DNA from: Thermogutta sp.
Lineage (GTDB): Bacteria; Planctomycetota; Planctomycetia; Pirellulales; Thermoguttaceae
Reading direction: 5' to 3'
DNA: 6,784 bases
Assembly (NCBI RefSeq): GCF_014359955.1
Contig: NZ_JACIYL010000183.1
Coordinates: 1-6,784, forward strand
The notes beneath the pieces were generated by a model. That model ran no database searches. It saw nothing but the letters and a program-made list of their open reading frames with translations, and was not told the origin of the DNA. Below are positions 6,126 through 6,784 of the stretch, in pieces. Within the stretch, counting starts at the first letter, position 1. Each line of letters opens with the position of its first letter. The position numbers and the translations under genes were made by a program.

Positions 6126-6784
6126 CGGGAGATGGAGCAGCGGCGCGGCTTTCTCCGGGCATTTGGCAACGAGATCGCCAGCGGCCTGCGGATAGAAAGC
6201 GAACGCCAGCGCCGGGTCAGACTCAGGGCGGCGGCGCCAGCGGCTAAGCGGCAGGCTAAAGCCCTGGGTGGCAACAGGCTCCCATGGGGAAACGGTTTGA
6301 CAGGCCAGGCTGACCGACGGGGCGGCCTGCAGGGCGGCGCAAAAATCGGCGAACCCGGCGGGCGGCGCGCCGGGGGCAAAGCCGAATGCCCGCTGGCGCA
6401 GCTGATCGAGAGGCGACAGCGCCTGAAAGCGGCGGCGGGATAGCTGATAGTAGTGTTGCTGCTGCTCAGGCGTCGTTTGCTGTAGCGCCTGCAGCCAGTG
6501 GGTTATCTGCCGGTCGACCTCTTCCGGCCGGTCGCTGGCGAAGACCAGCGCCAGCCAGCCGAGGTGCCGATCCTGATACAGCCAGTTCAGCGCCACATCC
6601 CCGGCCAGCCGGCGCTGGCGCAGGCTGGCCATCAGGCTGCCGGGGGCTTCATCCAGCAAAAACTCGCGCAGTAACGTGACGTTGTCACTTAAAGCGATCA
6701 GCGGGCAGCGCCACAGCGCGGGCTGGCTGGAGACCGCCAGCTGCAGTGCAGTGAACTCGCCCAGGCGCAGCGGCGGCGCCGGCG
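5859..6784 (-). CDS. pqqF: PqqF fragment: M16-family zinc metallopeptidase of PQQ biosynthesis (internal part, broken at both ends)
   Basis: PqqF is an insulinase/pitrilysin-family (M16) protease that, with PqqG-type partners in other bacteria, helps release the Glu-Tyr precursor of pyrroloquinoline quinone from the PqqA peptide. About 308 codons are read on the minus strand, open from the right edge (PAPPLRLGEF) to LTPPPE at 5859. The stretch LLDEAPGSLMASLRQRRLAGDV (about residues 42-63 of the fragment) matches the M16 pattern of a Gly-Ser-Leu followed by a helix. The text matches my memory of Klebsiella pneumoniae PqqF closely. That protein is about 760 residues long, so this is roughly its middle. 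The catalytic HxxEH motif would lie beyond the right edge, and the C-terminal half is lost at the junction. The base composition looks more GC-rich than the left part. After 5859 the frame continues meaninglessly through antisense RND sequence. The species assignment rests on memory, not a search. Confidence 0.88.

Noticed and set aside
1..6784. CRISPR array, tRNA or rRNA genes, or a novel defence-type system
   Set aside because: No regularly spaced long repeats, cloverleaf-like or rRNA-like sequence was seen. All substantial coding regions belong to known efflux, regulator or PQQ-peptidase families.

Overview
The window is a composite of two unrelated pieces of bacterial DNA that meet at about position 5858. 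The left piece (1 to about 5858) is a drug-efflux-type RND (resistance-nodulation-division) locus of a Gram-negative bacterium. The right piece (about 5859 to 6784) is an internal fragment of a PqqF peptidase gene that reads, residue for residue in the stretches I can recall, like Klebsiella PqqF. No insertion sequence, integrase, tRNA, attachment site or long repeat is visible at the join, and both genes are cut in mid-codon-sequence. A chimeric clone or assembly, or contaminating enterobacterial DNA, is therefore the simplest explanation; a real rearrangement is not excluded.

Left piece, by region. Positions 1-1713 (minus) encode a NodT-type outer-membrane efflux lipoprotein, which is still open at the left edge of the window. 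Positions 1714-2126 form a 413-bp divergent intergenic region. It holds a 16-bp imperfect palindrome lying on a sigma70-like promoter, a 20-bp-phased TGGT array and two small hairpins. Positions 2127-2756 (plus) encode a TetR-family repressor. After a 166-bp gap, 2923-4164 encodes a periplasmic adaptor (membrane fusion protein), and it overlaps by 4 bp (ATGA) an RND inner-membrane transporter gene that starts at 4161. Only the first ~566 codons of the transporter are present. The ORF then runs 88 nonsense codons through antisense pqqF to a stop at 6125.

Together these genes would make a complete tripartite pump: inner-membrane RND permease, periplasmic adaptor and outer-membrane channel. A local TetR regulator sits between the divergent arms and probably acts at the shared control region. 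The permease lacks the two TM4 aspartates that carry protons in AcrB-type pumps; Thr-Asn occupies their place.

Organism. The left piece is moderately GC-rich with strong Shine-Dalgarno sequences (AGGAGG types). Its outer-membrane channel shows it is Gram-negative. The general style would fit Planctomycetota or a related environmental lineage, but I cannot assign it from sequence alone. The right piece looks more GC-rich by eye and is enterobacterial (Klebsiella-like). I see no undescribed system: the locus is a recognisable efflux operon with some unusual details.
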